Below are positions 29,562 through 31,039 of a stretch of 31,039 nt of DNA, piece by piece (position 1 is the stretch's first letter; each line of letters starts with the position of its first letter). The notes beneath the pieces were generated by a model that saw nothing but the letters and a program-made list of their open reading frames with translations, ran no database searches and was not told the DNA's origin. The stretch comes from Clostridia bacterium. GTDB lineage: Bacteria; Bacillota; Clostridia; TANB77; CAG-508. The DNA lies in contig CAADYJ010000009.1 in assembly GCA_900753245.1 (NCBI GenBank), positions 1-31,039 on the forward strand, read 5' to 3'. A program made the translations under genes and the position numbers.

Positions 29562-29600
29562 AATAGTCGAGATTTTATATTGATCCCGCCTTTTTTTATA

Positions 29601-30686
29601 TCAGCATTTTTTATTTAATTTAGTATCCCAAAAATTTAAATAATTTTTATTTAATGTTTCCTCAAATAGTTTTGAATCAATTTCATCATAGTCAACCAAA
29701 GCAAAATCTAATTCATAATTATCTTTTGTAATTGCATGGCTTATAATTGTTAATACATTTTTTATTTTAAACTTATGCATAAATAAATTACTTATAAAAT
29801 TAATATAATTGATATCTAATTTATCTTTAGGTATTGACATAAATAACACACATTGCTGATTATCAATTATATAGCTATTATAATACCATTCATCCTTAAA
29901 AGCTTTTTCAATTATTAAATCTAATCTTTCTATAAGACAATCTATTTTTCTTGCATAAAACTGACTCATTTTTTTTATCATAATTTCATAATTATCTTTG
30001 TTATTAACGCAGTGTTCTTCAAATAAAGCTAGATAAGTATTAAATTTTAGTAGTTTAATTCTTTCTATTTTATCTAAATCATATTTTTTATAATATAGAT
30101 CTATCATTGCTTTTTCATTCCATGTCTTAACTACCATTATCTGATTATCTTTTTTTAATGAAACTATTGGCAGTCTTACATAATTCTTTCGTTCATCTAT
30201 GTATCTAACCATTTCCATAGGGCAAATAATTTTTTGGCATAAATACTTGAAATCTTTTAAATCAAATATATGAATTAACAACTTTCCATCCTTTGTTTCA
30301 TATATTTTTTTATATTTTATTTCTTTTTCTTTAACATCAAAAATAATAATTGGTATAATAGTACATTTATCAACATTATCTAATATATCTCTATTTTCTG
30401 TATTCTTAAATTTTATATCATAAAAAATCCTTTTACATGTTTCTTTTGTTTGGTTTTTAGCATTTCTGTAGACTTTTTTATCCAACCATTTTTGTATATC
30501 TTTACTTGTATCATCCATTTCTTTTATTTGTATAGTAAATATATAATTACCAACTCTTAAAATGATATCAGCTAATTCTTTTTCTTGATTATCTGCCTCA
30601 TCTATATAAACCAAATCACTTTTTTCTAATTCCTTAAAAAAATATAATTTACCTAATTCACTACATATTTGTTCAGAATTTGTCAT
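29601..30686 (-). CDS. Putative PD-(D/E)XK-like protein, unknown function
   Basis: A 361-residue soluble protein. The N-terminal domain has ELADIILRVGNYIFTIQIKE (about 37-56), which fits a restriction-endonuclease-fold core (acidic residue, turn, strand ending Q-x-K), though catalytic completeness is not certain. The rest alternates strands and helices, with no transmembrane segments and no family I recognise. The start is ATG 30686, with GGAG 9 bp upstream; the GTG at 30701 lies at that site. It lies downstream of a promoter almost identical to that of the methylase operon. It could be a DNA-cleaving defence protein. Confidence 0.62.
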   Translation of the reverse strand: MTNSEQICSELGKLYFFKELEKSDLVYIDEADNQEKELADIILRVGNYIFTIQIKEMDDTSKDIQKWLDKKVYRNAKNQTKETCKRIFYDIKFKNTENRDILDNVDKCTIIPIIIFDVKEKEIKYKKIYETKDGKLLIHIFDLKDFKYLCQKIICPMEMVRYIDERKNYVRLPIVSLKKDNQIMVVKTWNEKAMIDLYYKKYDLDKIERIKLLKFNTYLALFEEHCVNNKDNYEIMIKKMSQFYARKIDCLIERLDLIIEKAFKDEWYYNSYIIDNQQCVLFMSIPKDKLDINYINFISNLFMHKFKIKNVLTIISHAITKDNYELDFALVDYDEIDSKLFEETLNKNYLNFWDTKLNKKC

Positions 30687-30795
30687 TAAAAGTCTCCTCA
30701 CATTTTTACATTTATTTGAATCTACAATCTTTTACTGTATTTTTTCCGCTAAAATTATCATCTTGATAAATAACAATTTCTATATTAAGAATTTC

Positions 30796-30897
30796 CTAAA
30801 TATTAATCTCATTTCTTTCAATAAATCCCATTATCACATTATAATTTAAAGTAGTTATTTCTTCTTTTCCTTTTGTTAGCATCTCCTTATTTTCCAT
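30796..30897 (-). CDS. Small ORF (33 residues) upstream of the nuclease-like gene
   Basis: ATG at 30897 with GGAG 10 bp upstream; starts MENKEMLTKGKEEITTLNYN and stops at TAG 30796. Charged N-terminal half, short hydrophobic end. It lies between the promoter at 30961-30989 and the gene starting at 30686. It may be a leader peptide or small protein; coding potential is modest. The rest of 30687-31039 shows no other gene. Confidence 0.4.
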   Translation of the reverse strand: MENKEMLTKGKEEITTLNYNVIMGFIERNEINI

Positions 30898-30960
30898 TTT
30901 ATATCATCTCCATAATTTCATTTTTTAATCATTTCCAAATTTTTTAATTTTTCTATTTAA

Positions 30961-30992
30961 TTTATATCATAAATCTCGATTTTTCTCAATAA
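30961..30992 (-). promoter_or_regulatory. Promoter, near-copy of the methylase operon promoter
   Basis: Minus-strand TTGAGA (30984-30989), 17-bp spacer, TATAAA (30961-30966). 29 of 32 bases match 19543-19574; the three differences are adjacent, in the spacer. Confidence 0.6.
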
Positions 30993-31039
30993 TTTACAAT
31001 CTTTTTGGTAAAAAGTTCCTACACAAAATTATATAAAAA

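Overview
Organism. The DNA is very AT-rich, with strong AGGAGG ribosome-binding sites, sigma-A-type promoters (TTGACA-17-TATAAT-like) and TGA used as a stop (several ATGA/TAATG start-stop overlaps). This suggests a low-GC Bacillota (Clostridia/Bacilli-type) chromosome. No marker gene allows a finer assignment.

Layout. (1) 1-1442: flanking DNA with a gene broken by an in-frame TGA (helical repeats plus a sigma-region-2-like end, running off the left edge) and a higher-GC DUF4160 gene. (2) 1465-25225: an integrative element of about 23.8 kb. It is bounded by a 15-bp direct repeat (CCTTCGGGTTATGAG). Its right copy lies in the 3' half of an initiator tRNA-Met fragment that keeps its own terminator. 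Both ends carry TTCCCCA arm-type pairs with an 11-bp period, and a tyrosine recombinase sits at the right end. Maintenance genes are Int, Xis, a replisome organiser with internal palindromic iterons, a DnaC-like loader and a ParB-like protein. No relaxase, conjugation, capsid or packaging gene is visible. (3) 25226-31039: what looks like the left end of a second, related element (its own 11-bp-period arm repeat, GTGTGAC), an MBL/membrane gene pair, a regulator, a tRNA-3'-end relic, a truncated AlbA_2-type ATPase gene, a decayed IS30-family element, a C-terminal integrase scrap and a possible nuclease gene.

Cargo. The element carries almost only defence or conflict genes, all on the minus strand. 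These are a type II CBASS operon (CD-NTase, E2/E1 Cap2, JAMM Cap3, 2TM-SAVED effector) whose Cap2 is split by a +1 frameshift; an MqsR-like toxin with an MqsA/Panacea-type antitoxin; a metallophosphoesterase gene pair next to a Xre regulator; and one compact six-gene operon (19489 to 11538). The operon encodes a degenerate adenine methylase, a full adenine methylase, a GIY-YIG/helicase/Tudor-like protein, a KOW protein, an Abi_C HEPN-like protein and a DUF262-DUF1524 GmrSD-like nuclease. It is the best candidate here for an undescribed composite system.

Other signal. An intergenic sequence of about 83 bp occurs in two full copies plus one half copy, in inverted orientation at the two sides of the cargo. 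It keeps its hairpins with a compensatory change, so it may be a structured RNA or a pair of cassette ends. A 32-bp promoter sequence is nearly duplicated in front of the methylase operon and at the far right edge of the window.
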